A stretch of 64,000 bases of DNA from Eucommia ulmoides (lineage: Eukaryota; Streptophyta; Magnoliopsida; Garryales; Eucommiaceae). The notes beneath the pieces were generated by a model. It was not told where the DNA came from and did no database searches. It was given only the letters and a program-made list of their open reading frames with translations. The position numbers and the translations under genes are program-made. Positions 47,002 to 58,341 of this stretch are shown here, in pieces. The stretch lies in NCBI GenBank assembly GCA_016647705.1, contig CM028335.1, positions 14,219,905 through 14,283,904 on the forward strand, written 5' to 3'. Position 1 is the stretch's first letter. Every line of letters starts with the position of its first letter.

Positions 47002-49311
47002 TAAGGGTGGTCATGGGTCAGGCTGGACCGAGCTCGGGCTGGGCTTCACCTAGGGTATAACAAAATATTACAAGGCCCGAGCCAAGCCTAGCCCTATGTT
47101 CGGGCCCTATTTCCATGCCCAAGCCAAGCCCTAGCAAAAAAAAATGAAGCCCAAGCTTGGCCCTATAACACAAAACATAGATGCTGAAATACGAAGACAT
47201 GAATCTAGGGTTTTGTTTAAATCTAGAGTTTGTTTAGATCTAGGATTTGTTTAACAATGAAATATGAATCTGACGCATGAACAAAAATCAATATGTCACC
47301 TGAAATTGGTCGCGATAACAATCAATGACGAGGCGAGGCACGCGACGAAGAGTAGTGGAAGCAGCAAACTATGAGCATCGATTGACGACACCAGCTAAGA
47401 GAAACAGAAACAGCAAAGAGTTTCTATCACTTTCTTGTGTGTTCTCTATCGCCGATGATGTAGGCTGGTAGACCAAATACTCCCAAACTTGGACAGTCCT
47501 CGAGCCAAACACACACACTAAAATGAAAATACACAAACTGAATTAAATAACAAATAATCTAAACATAACGACATGCGAGTTTTAAATTCTTCTAACGACC
47601 AAGTTATTGTTGTCCCTCAACAACCGTCAGTCATATCGAGTTCAGGCGGTAACACATATCATGTGATTCTAGAATTTCGACATGCAATAATGGTGAACGC
47701 TATTCTAGATCATGTGTATGTGTTAGTGTGAGACTCAATAATGTAACTATATAACGATTGGATTGGATTGGATTATCCCCCAACGAAATTCATGAGTTAA
47801 GGATTACCATAAGCCGGATTGGGGTCTACTCTCCACCAATATAGGTTAAGTAGTTCATAAAGATCAAAAGGACTTGGTTCGGTTATGGATTATTTGGCTA
47901 AGGGTATTTTTGAAAGTGAAAATGGGTTAACGTCGTTAACTTGACATTACCCAAGGCACATCGCTTGACACTCTCACACTCGAAACCCCATAGATAGATT
48001 GGAAACAATCCCGAACATATATTAAGAATGACATATCACTTGTAAAAAAGAAACGGAAATAAAAATCGTATTTACATTTGATGCTTATTTATTTATTCTT
48101 TTCAATGAACACACCCCCAAACTTATTTGTTTTGTACAAATTAAGGGGTGTGGGAAATATGAACAAAAAATGACAAATGAGTACTCAAATACCGAACCAA
48201 TTAATAGCTCGCCCAAAACCCAACCGCTCACATCAAGTAGCATTTGCAATTGCTAGCTTGATTTACTCATATTATGCCTTCGGTTAAGCGATAAAGGTCT
48301 GGAAAAAGTTCAATCGGCTATACTCTTTGTTAAGTGTTCAGAATTGAAATGGTGTTTAGGCTTTGATAGGGTAACAAATGATAATAATATATCAAGGTAA
48401 GTTTAAAAAGGCTCAAGCGAGAAAACGACTACCTAAATCACGTCTCCTGAATTACCTCGCTTAGGATTTCGCCTCAAGCTTCCCCTCAATCAAGTTCTAG
48501 AATCCTTAATGTATCATGAATTTGGCTAATCGATAATTGTCCTCAAGTCAATTGAATAACTATACATTGAGTCTATGTGCTCGTGCAAAATAGGATCTAC
48601 AATAATTTTTACCAAAAAGCATAGTCAAGCACACAGAATCACACATGCATGGGTATTACCCTTGACTTCGAAAACAACTAGGGGTAATTATCATCATCAG
48701 GTAATGACCCAGATGAATGCAAAACTCAGCATATAAGAACAACACAAAAACATAAACACATTATAATCTAAACACACATGCAATACGAGAAAAACAGTAA
48801 CACATAAACTAACAATACTACATACTACACATCACTGCCAAACTCAAAATGGCAGTGTCCTCAGTGATCCCAATCATCAATCTCAATATATGAAATTTAA
48901 AGCATGCTGACGAAGGGTGTTTAGAACACTTACCTGTGAGGCGAGAGGATCTCGCCTCCGATTCAAGTTGGATGTAACGGATTTAACTTATTTGACCTTG
49001 GGTTGCCTCCCAAGAAGTGCGTGGTTTAAAATCCTCGGCCCGACATTCAAAACGCCCTCAAGATTGGCGAGGTTTTGCTTTGGATGGCTCAATCTTTCAA
49101 CGAAACGCCTCACCTGCTTATGTGCTTGGCCAAGCAACATAAAACGGTTTGGAATCCCATCGAAAGGGATGCATCAATACCCGACCACATCGGCAAGTAC
49201 CCTGCATAAGAAACAAAAACAAAACTACAAACAAAAATTATAGACAAAAGAAGTGCCAAAAGTAAAATTAATTCATTTAGACACAATATCGACAATAACA
49301 ACAAATCAATT

Positions 49312-49530
49312 CCCGGTAACCGTTACCAAAAACTTGGTGGCGATCGCTGAAAACTAAGTTTGCCTAACGACCAATCCCCGGCAACGGTGCCAAAAACTTG
49401 TTCAGCGTTGACGGGACTAGAATACGATATACTTGATTCTCCTATCTAAAACTCAAGTCCTGAGCCGTTACCGCATTTCTCTGGCAATAATATCAAAACA
49501 ATCCCCAACAACGGTGCCAAAAACTTGTAC
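49312..49530 (-). repeat. Three primer-site-like repeats in the leader of LARD copy A
   Basis: The phrase 'ccccgg(c)aacggtgccaaaaacttg' occurs at about 49313, 49376 and 49503 with small changes. The last is the normal primer site next to the LTR; the two others lie 130-200 bp inside. Copy B has only one. Confidence 0.7.
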
Positions 49531-51420
49531 ACCGAAGAATTCTTACTCTCCTTCGCGTATATGACTACTTGCAAGTGTACGAGGTTAAAGTTTTAGTATA
49601 GTGTGATTGTTAAGATCGGATTATCGTATCCACAGGGATTGGTGTCGTTACTATCAAATACCGCGTTTTTCATGACCTAATTTTATCTAAGAAAAAAACA
49701 AATGTATTTAATTAATTAAACTAATACTAATATAACCTAAATTAACTACACTAATATGCTAATATGTTTTAGGGTGAATAATTGCCTAGGGATTAACGTG
49801 TTTACAAATACGTGTTCAATTCCGATTTACTCACGTTTACGTTGTTCGACCTATTTGACAACCTCGGTACGTAAACTCCACCGCTACCTCTCTCGAGTGT
49901 AAGACAGGAGAATACATGACTTTGAGTCAACGAAAAAGTCCCCCTCAACGTCTTAACGACCCTAGGTCACGTGAGTCTCGCCCAGCGTCATTGATTGCTC
50001 ACAATCCAACTCCCTCCTGGGTTATTGGATTGTCGCGTTGTATTTATCCTATCGACAATCTCCGTTCTAAAACTCCCTCGCCACCTTTCCCGAGTGTAAG
50101 ACGAGGGATATAATCCAACTTCGTGTCAACGAAGAAGTCCCCCTTAACGTCTTAACGACCCTAGGTCGCGTGAGTCTTGCCCTAACATCATCGATTGTCC
50201 ACGATTTAAACCCCGACCGAGTTATAGAATCGTGGCGTTTGTTTACCCTAATCCGAATCCGGGGTTTGTCAAAACCCTGTATTCTCCATTTACCATTCTA
50301 AGCATAATAAACAAATAATACGATAAACACAATCAAATTACGAAGAACAAACATAAATGCAACACTGAAATCATCCAAACAAACATATTTATAAATATAT
50401 CGTTAATCCCTACTACAATCCATATTTAACTCATGGCCATAGCTGCATAAGCATATAAATTGAGCTAAATATGCTCACGTGATCCTAAGATAAAGAAATA
50501 GGGAAAAACAATTGAAGAACTTAGCCTCGTCCGAAGATAAACCGCTAAGAACGCTTAACGATCGATTTACCATCTTCTCCACTTCGGGATGTGAGCTCCA
50601 CCTCTAAAACTCCTAAACCTAGACTTAAATATAGCCTAAGGTGCTAAAAAAACCAAGAGAGGCCGGGAGAAAGGGGAGGAGATGGGTATTTATAGGCAAA
50701 AGATCTCAAAATATCTAATAAATATTAAGGCTGTGCAGAGGGTTTTCACCTAGGCAAAAGAATTTCCTACTAGGTGAAGTTAGGTTGGTTAACTTTTTGC
50801 CCTTTTTTTCGCTTAGGTGGTGGAATTTCTGCCTAGGGAGAGTTACTACAGGTTTGCATTTTGTTTTGACTGTAACTTCTTCATCCGAATTCTGATTGAG
50901 GTAATTTAAAAACCTATAGAAAGCTACGAAAAAGATCTACAACTTTCATGTTTTGAGTGTTTCCAAAATTGAATTGAATCGTAGTCCAAAATAGACTTGA
51001 AGTTACAACACCTGTACCGACTTTGCAGGTTTGGTGACCGCCTAGGCGAAGAAGTAGGCAGTGGACTTGGAAATGTTTCTGCTAGGGTTTTTGCCTAGGT
51101 GGAGGATTTTTCTGCCTAGGCGGTGGGCTGTCAGTAGCCTTTTGTCATTCTCAGCATCTTCACTGCCTAGGCGGAGGTCTGGACGCCTAGGTGGTGGGCT
51201 TCCTTCATAATTTTTCCTCCTTACTTTTTTATCCACCATAACTTCGACTCGCCTTCGGTTCGATCTCATTGTTTTTGCTCCAATTTTCTATCTTTTTGCC
51301 CCACACACCTGATTTATACAAAAAGTAAGAAAACTAATTAAAACATAATAAAATACTATATAAATACTCGAAAACTAACTTAATTCGGTTTGAAAATACG
51401 TAGGTATGTCACACCTATCA
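49526..51420 (-). repeat. LTR of LARD copy A
   Basis: 1,895 bp, similar along its length to 58342-60032 and 62026-63515. It contains CGCCTAGGCG-type palindromes at 51035-51200 and two ~200-bp direct units, each with 'cctaggtcacgtgagtctcg' and a 'gtgtaagac' motif (49890-50250). Confidence 0.85.
50687..50694 (-). promoter_or_regulatory. TATA box of LARD LTR copy A
   Basis: TATTTATA on the plus strand (TATAAATA on the minus), in the same context (TTTTGCC before, ACCC after) as in copies at 58877 and 62562. Confidence 0.6.
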
Positions 51421-51705
51421 ACCGCTGTAGCAGATCTGCAGTTAACACTACGAACAATGCCGTTGAACAACTGACGGGAATTGCATCCACCACGAGCGTC
51501 ATGTGTCTTGGGTTTCCCTTTTAGTTTCCAGTGGAACTTGGAAGGGTGTGAGAATACAAATGGGGGAGAGGGGGGAAGAAGGAAGATAAGTCTCAAAAGT
51601 GACGCATAAGGACAAAGTTATCAAAAGTGGGAAATTAAAAGGCAAGGTCACGTGGCATGTGGAAAGTGGTTGACCAATACAGCTCATTACCACTTAATAA
51701 AGTGA

Positions 51706-51707
<2 letters not shown>

Positions 51708-51741
<34 letters not shown>
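51708..51741. repeat. (ATT)n microsatellite
   Basis: About eleven ATT units in the right part of the hAT element. Confidence 0.9.
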
Positions 51742-51743
<2 letters not shown>

Positions 51744-51924
51744 TAAGAAATGGTCGGGCCGGCCCCAAAAAATTTGACCACGACCAAGCCCGGCCCAAAA
51801 AATGAACGGGCATTAATCTTTGGGCCCTAGTCTGACCCATGGGTTCAAACTCCAAGTCTAAGCCGTAAAAAAATAGGACCGAGATGGGCGGGCTGGTCGG
51901 GCCCCCGGCCCATGACCACCCCTA

Positions 51925-51932
51925 ATTATAAT
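51925..51932. repeat. 8-bp target-site duplication of hAT element, right
   Basis: ATTATAAT, matching 46994-47001. Confidence 0.85.
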
Positions 51933-52330
51933 ATATAGACATGTTAAGTGATTTTTCTTTAAAAATTCGAAAAAGTGTGCCTTAAAGGACAAGTTTATTT
52001 TATTTTTACCATTTTAAAGGGTACTTTGGTAATATTATTTATACAAATGAATAGTAAATTAAACCTTATGGAGATAGATATAGAATGTTGAATAGTGTTT
52101 TTTAATTTTTTATAAGAATGTAGAGATGGAAAAATCAATAATTTTTCCTAATTTATGTACTTTAAAAAAATTCTAATTCAAATAAAATTACTTAAATTAA
52201 ATATCTATATTTAATTTTGTGGTTACATATTTGTTTAATTGTTTTCATATTTTATTTTGTGTTAAATAGTTCAAGTATTTTCTTTTGCATCAAATAGTAG
52301 TATTTTTAAGTGAACAATAAAAACTTGGTG

Positions 52331-53060
52331 TATTATTTTTTTAATCACTTAAATGCAATTTCTAAATTTATTTTGTGTATAATTGTTTTTACAAAAAATG
52401 ATATATTCATATTACACATATATCTATGTAATAAAATAGATCATCATCTATTTTTCATATATTTTCAGATATATTTTCCTTTCATATTTTAAGAATATAT
52501 TAAAGGAAAAAATGTGTCATTGCACATGGATCTCTCTCAATTCATTCAATTTTTTTTTTTTTCAGAATTTTTCTTTATTTTTCAATCTTTAATTAAGAAA
52601 ATCTCCTCTATTAAGATCCACGTTCTATTTCTCTCTCAATCCCTAGCCCGTTATCTCAGTCTCAAACCTAATGACCAACACATTACACATCTCTATTAAC
52701 ACCACCACAAGTCATCACAGAAATCATTTTTTTCCCCACCATTTGATTTATTAAAGTCTAAAATTTGTGAATTTTAGTATCCATATTTTATTTTTTAGGA
52801 TTAATTTTGTTCGGCACCCCTATAGTTAGACAAATTGCACTTTGTACCCCTATCATATTTTCGTCACCACCTACACCTCTTGTGCTTAAAACTTAAGTGC
52901 AAAAGTTAAGTTTTTTGTTAACTTTAATGGTCAATGGGTAAAAATCAACTAAAATCTGCTAATTAATGTTAAATGACATATATACCCTTCAAAAATTTTA
53001 ATAGGTGTAGAATAATTCTAAATAATAATAGTTATATATATGTGTGTGTGTGTGTGTGTG
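52331..53060. other. AT-rich intergenic DNA
   Basis: No coding region is recognised. A (TG)n run lies at 53039-53060. The phrase block at 52806-52915 ('cacccctatagttagac', 'tacacctcttgtgcttaa') resembles ends of MITE-like repeats, but no partner was found. Confidence 0.45.
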
Positions 53061-53940
53061 TCAGTGTATAAAACTAGTACATACCTCCAGTATGGTTCAG
53101 TCGGATGACAGGTGGGTCCTCTTGCTAAAGTGAAGTCGTTGGTTGAAAATTCTTCACGTAGGTTGTGCTGGGTCCTAGGAGGACTAACCTACTATGTTTA
53201 GAGTCTTGGAGGTGTACCTACAGAAGACTCAAACTGGGATTTATCTCGGTGAAGCCCTTCCGGCGTGGAAATCAGTGCTCAGAGAGAAAATGTACAGTAA
53301 TGCAGCAGGTAACAAATAAACTCGTGCGTAATGTAAAGCATATTCAAGCGTACCTTAGGCTTTCATGGCCCCCGATATATATAGGAGTTGAAAATGATTA
53401 GTTGGGCCTAAACACGGTTAATTAGCCTAAACTCTATGTTTAGCTGATAATCCGGGGCGTTTAGGATATAACCGCTGGGCTTCGACTTTTGGGCCCATTT
53501 AGTGAAACCCACGGGTCTTTGTCAGGCCTGTAATGGTAAGCTAGTGGAGAAGAGCGGAGATTTGTGGAGTCTTGGAGAAGAAACGAGTTGGAATTGGGAA
53601 CTGGTCAAGGTAAACGACTGAGTCCCTAAAATTGATCATCTAGGGCACAGCGCAGAGCTTAGAGCGGGGCTCCTTACTCCTCCCTGGGTATAAATGAGAT
53701 TCCAGGGAGGAGCCATGGTCGGTGTATGCTCCAGTGTGTCATTATAGATATGTGTCCCTATCACTACGGGGACGGACACGTGATTGGGTCCCAAGTGCTG
53801 ACTCAGAGGTGTCCAAAAATATCATCATCAGTTTTCCCTCTGGCCATGTGCGGAGAAGAAAGCGAGATGGTCAGGGATATCGATTCTTGGCTGGAACGGG
53901 CGCCTTGGAGGCTTCGAAGTGTGAAAAACACCTTTGATTG

Positions 53941-54180
53941 ACATTTTTCCTAGAGTTAGTTTTTTCCTAAGGAGCTTATTCTAAATATGCCTCCATACGG
54001 TCGAGGTCCAGGGTCAAGTAGCACGGTAGGGCGACCCCGAATTTCTTCGATTTTCAGAACGACAATTTTTCAAGAGTTGACTTTTTCTGAGGAACGAATT
54101 TTAAATAGGCCCCCATACGGTTGAAGTCCGGGGTCAGGTAGCACGGTAGGGCGGGCCCAATTTTTTTTTTTATTTTCAAG
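53941..54180. repeat. 120-bp GC-rich tandem repeat, two copies
   Basis: Both units carry 'catacggtcgaggtccaggg' or its variant followed by 'tagcacggtagggcg', with the shared phrase 'ccatacgg' ending at 54000 and at 54120 exactly 120 bp apart. Confidence 0.85.
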
Positions 54181-54573
54181 GTGACATACGTTCACCGTGT
54201 ACAAGCCCTGAGCATGGACAAACTTTCACCGCGGAGAAAATGAAGACGAGCTCGAAATGAGAGGCGTGCGATGAGTGCACAGAGGGTCGAGTCGGGCCAG
54301 CCTCTGTGAGCGATCAACAACCTTGTCGGCCGCCAAGCCGAAAGCACTGGCCTAGCTGGGGCTAGCCCCGCTACTGGCCCTAAAAGGGCCAGCTGGCACG
54401 TATGCGCATCCGGGTGGCGCACATGCGTGCCTGACGCGCATACTGACATGCTCGTCGATTCGGGACCAATGTTTTTTGTTTTTAAATAGAGAGTTAGGGC
54501 CTCATTCAAACACATTTAAGTTCTTTGGGTATTCTCTCAGAGATCTCTCTCTACACGGTATTCTTATTTTGAA

Positions 54574-54849
54574 ATGCTTTATCATATTTCTAGCTCTAAA
54601 TATTCTTCTTCCTCTGAGAGTAGCTTAGGAAGCAGTTCAGGCTCCAGCACGTCAGAGCGAGCCTCCCCTACTATCGGGGATACCGGACGGTGCACGAGCA
54701 TCTCGAGCTCGCCTTATTCTTCTCTAGCAGTTCGGACACAATTGCCTAGGAAAAAACCCTTCATGGCTGACCTGTTGTCCGTGGTTGGTTACCTTGGCGA
54801 GCGCATAGGAGAAGGCTCCTCGCGAGAGCCCGTCTTTATCGTTATTTAG
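54574..54849 (+). CDS. Serine-rich open frame of unknown function, probably TE-related
   Basis: 91 codons beginning MLYHISSSKYSSSSESSLGS. The N-terminal half is Ser-rich and the C-terminal half has RTQLPRKKPFMADLLSVVGY. It starts about 90 bp downstream of a TATA-like motif (near 54480) and ends at TAG, after which the same frame stays open for over 40 codons, so the stop may be a mutation or the frame may not be real. No family is recognised. It lies within an unclassified mobile element and is cut off from further sequence by the LTR at 54980. Confidence 0.3.
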   Translation: MLYHISSSKYSSSSESSLGSSSGSSTSERASPTIGDTGRCTSISSSPYSSLAVRTQLPRKKPFMADLLSVVGYLGERIGEGSSREPVFIVI

Positions 54850-54979
54850 GAGGAGAAGGAGCGTGTAACAAAGACGGTGTGCCTCCAGGCGATTCCCCTG
54901 GTGTCGTGGCCCGTTTGTGGTCCAGGACCCAAGATTTTGCATTCTACTATTCCCGTCCACAGTCCCCTTTGGGATCTTC

Positions 54980-55250
54980 TGTAAGACTCGAATTTTTGCA
55001 TACGCATAATTTATACTTGCATTCTAGAACATTTAGAAAATAACGGGATAAATTATGTCAAATCAAATTTATTTTAAAAATTTTAGGGGTTAATTAGCAA
55101 TTTTAAAAATATTAATTTTAGATTTTGGGTGTAACTAATAGCCTAAAGATGATTAAGGGGGGATTTGTGTAATTTAAATAAAATAAATAAATAAGTGGGA
55201 TAGTGGGATGAGATAATTTCCTTCATTGAGAAGGAAATGACCTCATTCCC

Positions 55251-55283
<33 letters not shown>

Positions 55284-57485
55284 TGTGTATACACACATTG
55301 TAGGGAGTATAATGTTCAGCCGGTGGGTGTGGGTTTTGGTAGTCGGTCGTTCGGTCGGCGATGTGTAGTCCGGTATGGATGTCGGTCGTTCGGCGGTATA
55401 TGTGCGTGTATGTTGCTTGTCTGTTTAGCGTGTGTGTGTGTGTGTGTGTGTGGGTATGGGTGTTCTGTTTGTCCGACGATTGCGTAGGAGTGTGTGTGGC
55501 GTCGTCGTTTGTCCATCGTATATGTGTGTGTGTGTTCGTCCCCGACAGTGTGTGTGTGTGTGTATGTGTGTGTGTGTGTGTGTATGTTCAGACGATCGTT
55601 GAGGTGTGTGTGTGTGTTTGTGATCGTCATTGTTCAGTCGTCGACTGTGTATGTGTGTTCGTCGTCAGTAGTATGTGTGTGTGTGTTCTTCCGTTTGATC
55701 CAGCATACATGTGTGTGTGTTGTTTGATCGATTGTGTGTGTGTGTTCTGTTCGTCCGATGGTGTGACTATGTGTGTGTGTGTGTGCTGTCGATTTTGTGT
55801 GGGTGTATGTGCAGACGATTGTATGTGTGTGTGTGTGTGTGTGGTCGGTCGTCGACAGTGTATGGGTGATCGTTGGTGGGTATGTGTTGCCGTTCGGCTG
55901 TAAGTGTATGTATGTGTGTTCGACTGGAAAGCCGGCAGTGGGTGTGTGTTGCCATCCGGCGGTGAGTGAGTGAGTATGTGTGTGTATACTGGCTGAAATG
56001 AAAAACAAAAAAAAACAAAAAAAAAAACAACCACCTCTCGATAGGCAGACGATTCGGAACAGGTAAAAATTTAGTCAATTACTATTTTCGTCAAATTAAC
56101 TTATTAATAGTAATTTTTGTAACCATTATTATAATAATTTTTGTATAGTAAATATTAACATAGGGAAATGGGGTATATTATAATTTTGCATAATTAAATT
56201 TGAGGAATGAGAAATTATGCATTTTAAGGCCACGCATTGCATATTAGGTTTATTTTAAATAAAATGTTAATTTAGGCCTATTGTTGTTAGGTTCAATGCA
56301 TTGCATATTAGGTTTATTTTAAATAAAATGTTAATTTAGACCTATCGTTGTTAGGTTCACAGGCGCCACAGGCCCGATAGTCTTTTGACGATGGTATTTT
56401 TGCAGTGCGGAAATCGAGGTGAGTGTATTGTCTTCTATGTAAATTTACAAATTATATTTTTGTATAAATTGTGAAAAAAAAAAGTGTTTATTAAACCTGG
56501 ACGATTTTATGACTTATGTGGATCAAGTAGATTTTAAATGTGGAAAGTGATTTTTATTCAACTATGCCATAATTTGATCCCGTTAGGAGGGCATGTCATG
56601 CGGGATGGTATTGACTTGTTAGGAGGGCACGTCCTGCAAGTGGTTGATTATGTTATGATATATTATGACCTGTCAGGAGTGCCAGTACTATAGGTGGTTG
56701 ATTATATTATGATCTGTCAGCAGGATTAGTCTTGTAGGTGGTTGTTGATTATTATGACCTGTCAGGAGGATTAGTCTTGCAGGTGGCTGATTGACCCGTT
56801 AGGAATGCAAATCTTGGGGGTGGTACTCCTACCATTGGGAATAATAAATGGCCCTGGCACTGATAGTCACGTTAGATGGCACAGTCGTATAGGATACGGT
56901 ACCGTCGTAACTCCCGATCGTGAGGTAAAACGATCTTATGGCTAGTAGGAAAGGATGCATGCGGTATTTTATTATACGATGAACTGTCTGGATTGGTTGA
57001 CTTAATTATATTATTGTATTGCTTCGATGACAGTGGAAATTGATTCCAGCATGGTATGCAGTTATATACTATTATATTTTGAAACGTGGTGTTTAATAAT
57101 TATGCTTGATCCATAAAATATTTTTATATTATGAAGACAGTACACCGATAAATTATTTGGTTTCAGGTGACACAACTAGAGGTGGGTCCACTACTAGCAC
57201 TAGGTAGAGTGTGGAGGTCGTGTCATTTTGGAGGTGGGCTAGTCGGATGCGAACCGTGGAAGGTTCAATTTTGTTTTGTGTTTTTTATTTTGTTGTAAAT
57301 ATTTGGGGACCGATGTATTCCCAAATTTTTGAAATGGATATATATATATTTTTGGGAAGAAAAATGGATAGCGGGGGCATGTGCATATAAATATATATGT
57401 ATGTATTTAGTTAATTAGGCAGGTAGCATCATGTTGACGTCATGTCCGGCCTCGGGCGGTGGGGGCCCAGGGTGGGGGTGTGACA
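54980..57485 (+). mobile_element. 5' LTR of a Ty3/gypsy chromovirus (Tekay/Del-type), copy 3
   Basis: 2,506 bp beginning TGTAAGACTCGAATTTTTG and ending GGGGGTGTGACA. It shares with copies 1 and 2 the 'acggtaccgtcgtaactccc' motif (56898), 'aaacgatct', the 'gacagtacac' motif (57137), a GC-rich 3' end, and a very long GT-rich block (55250-55980). The flanks do not match each other, and a primer-site-like sequence and gag remnant follow, so it is a 5' LTR and not a solo LTR. Confidence 0.75.
55250..55985 (+). repeat. GT-rich cryptic repeat block of the LTR
   Basis: Interrupted (GT)n runs separated by short GC-rich spacers such as 'tcgtccgacgattg'. The complementary AC-rich block occurs at 38000-38510 in copy 2, and shorter runs at 12060-12260 in copy 1. 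The alternating purine/pyrimidine composition gives open frames of over 100 codons on both strands that are not genes. Confidence 0.85.
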
Positions 57486-58158
57486 TTTGTGGTACCATAG
57501 CTCAGGTTATAGGTTCTGTAGATGTGTCAGATTGTCTAGCTAGTAGTGGACCATGAGATAGGGTGTCGATAGGTGGGTTCGGCACGTGAGTGATAATTAT
57601 TGCATGGCATTAGATAGTACATTAGCATCGTGCATTATTATTTGTTTTTTTGGCCCTCTCTTAATATATAGTAAATTAGTAATAAATAAATAGGAGAGCC
57701 TGACCACTGGTTAAAGTTGTTGCATTCTTTTCCTAGTCTCGTTTTTTGTTAATAGGAATAACTATAAAGTTGGAAATTAGTGGTACGATGAATTTGTGAT
57801 ACTGCTAGTTGGTGGATTGGGTGGTGTTGTTGGTAGTGGTGATGGATGGATTACGATTGTGGGGGTGCTAGTGGTTTTAAATGTTAAATTATAACTGATA
57901 AGTAATCATATTCGTATTACTTGACATTGAGATTCACTATCGGTAGCACTTAATGTTTTAGTTGTTAAACTAATAGTATGACGGAGCACACTTAAGTTGG
58001 GTTATTAGACAACACCTTACTTATATTATGGGACTACACAACATATTGCACTACTATTTGATATACATGGATTCTATCATAGCGTACAACATCTAAGGGT
58101 GTGCATAAAACTGCTTTCTAGGCAATACTAAAGAAACCTTGTGATTTTATTGGAGGGG
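57486..58158 (+). other. Chromovirus leader region
   Basis: About 670 bp between the primer site and the gag remnant with no recognised coding; it fits the untranslated leader of the element. Confidence 0.45.
57488..57512 (+). other. Primer binding site (degenerate) of the chromovirus
   Basis: Immediately after the LTR, 'tttg' and TGGTACCATAGCTCAGGTTA resemble the methionine-initiator-tRNA primer site (TGGTATCAGAGC) that follows Tekay/Del LTRs, with a few changes. Confidence 0.55.
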
Positions 58159-58341
58159 GAGTTCATATTATTGAAACAGGAGAAGATGATCGTTCGACAG
58201 TATGAAATTAAATTCAATGCCATGTCCCGATTTGCTCCTGATTTCTTGGAAATAGAAGAGACAAGATTTAGACAATTCTAGAAAGGGCTTGATCTAGAAA
58301 TATGTTCTAAGTCTCTGCCGTCGTGTCTTGGGTTATACTAC
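58159..58341 (+). pseudogene. Chromovirus gag fragment, truncated and with an internal stop
   Basis: The plus-strand frame reads EFILLKQEKMIVRQYEIKFN and then AMSRFAPDFLEIEETRFRQF, a stop (TAG at about 58277), and KGLDLEIC. This is the retrotransposon gag core (the 'V-x-x-YE-x-KFN-x-LSRFAP' motif), the expected protein after a Tekay/Del leader. The fragment ends exactly where LARD copy B begins (58342), so the rest of the gene should lie beyond that insertion, outside the window. Confidence 0.75.

Larger units (their letters stand above)
47475..51420 (-). mobile_element. LARD-like non-coding LTR element, copy A (one LTR lost)
   Basis: On the minus strand: an LTR at 51420-49526 (TGATAGGTGTGACATACC ... 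TGTACA, 1,895 bp), a primer site TGGCACCGTT complementary to the tRNA-Asp 3' end as in Athila/Tat-type gypsy elements (about 49518-49509), ~2.05 kb of interior, and a polypurine tract AAGTTTGGGAGTATT at 47489-47475. The 3' LTR expected next to the polypurine tract is missing, and no target duplication was found. The interior aligns with copy B but carries no gag-pol, so both belong to a non-autonomous family (LARD definition). Confidence 0.75.
47002..51924. mobile_element. Non-autonomous hAT element, split by an LTR element
   Basis: The ends are TAAGGGTGGTCATGGGTC and, reverse complemented, TAGGGGTGGTCATGGGCC, the short inverted repeats of plant hAT elements, flanked by an exact 8-bp target duplication (ATTATAAT). 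Subterminal GGGCC/GGCCC-rich motifs occur at both ends (47030-47165 and 51750-51910). Without the LARD-like insertion (47475-51420) about 0.98 kb of hAT sequence remains, with no transposase domain. Confidence 0.82.
45720..52330. repeat. Imperfect tandem AT-rich repeats (~0.7 kb units) interrupted by the hAT element
   Basis: Three related units begin with 'aaaactatttcaattgaaaag' or a diverged form (45808, 46540, about 52150), then 'gttacatattttt', 'caaatgagattat' and shorter units 'atttgaaaaagtgtgcctt ... tttggtaatttta ... aataaactaa ... cttatataa' (46120, 46275, 46395, 46860, 51965). The hAT insertion at 47002-51924 lies in the array; removing it restores about 0.7-kb spacing. There is no coding. 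Confidence 0.55.
53061..54979 (+). mobile_element. Unclassified GC-richer transposable-element sequence
   Basis: Base composition changes sharply from the flanks. Features are a 120-bp direct repeat (53941-54180), a promoter-like 'tttttaaatagaga' near 54480 followed by leader-like sequence, and a serine-rich open frame starting at 54574. The right side is cut by the chromovirus LTR at 54980. This layout fits the 5' part of an LTR element, but neither ends nor domains can be confirmed. Confidence 0.4.

Noticed and set aside
55251..56078. Many overlapping open frames of 77-180 codons on both strands
   Set aside because: All are made of (GT)n/(CA)n translated in every frame (Cys-Val or His-Thr runs); no start context or domain.
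54980..57485. Solo LTR with target duplication
   Set aside because: Flanks TCTTC and TTTGT do not match, and a primer-site-like sequence and gag remnant follow, so it is a 5' LTR.
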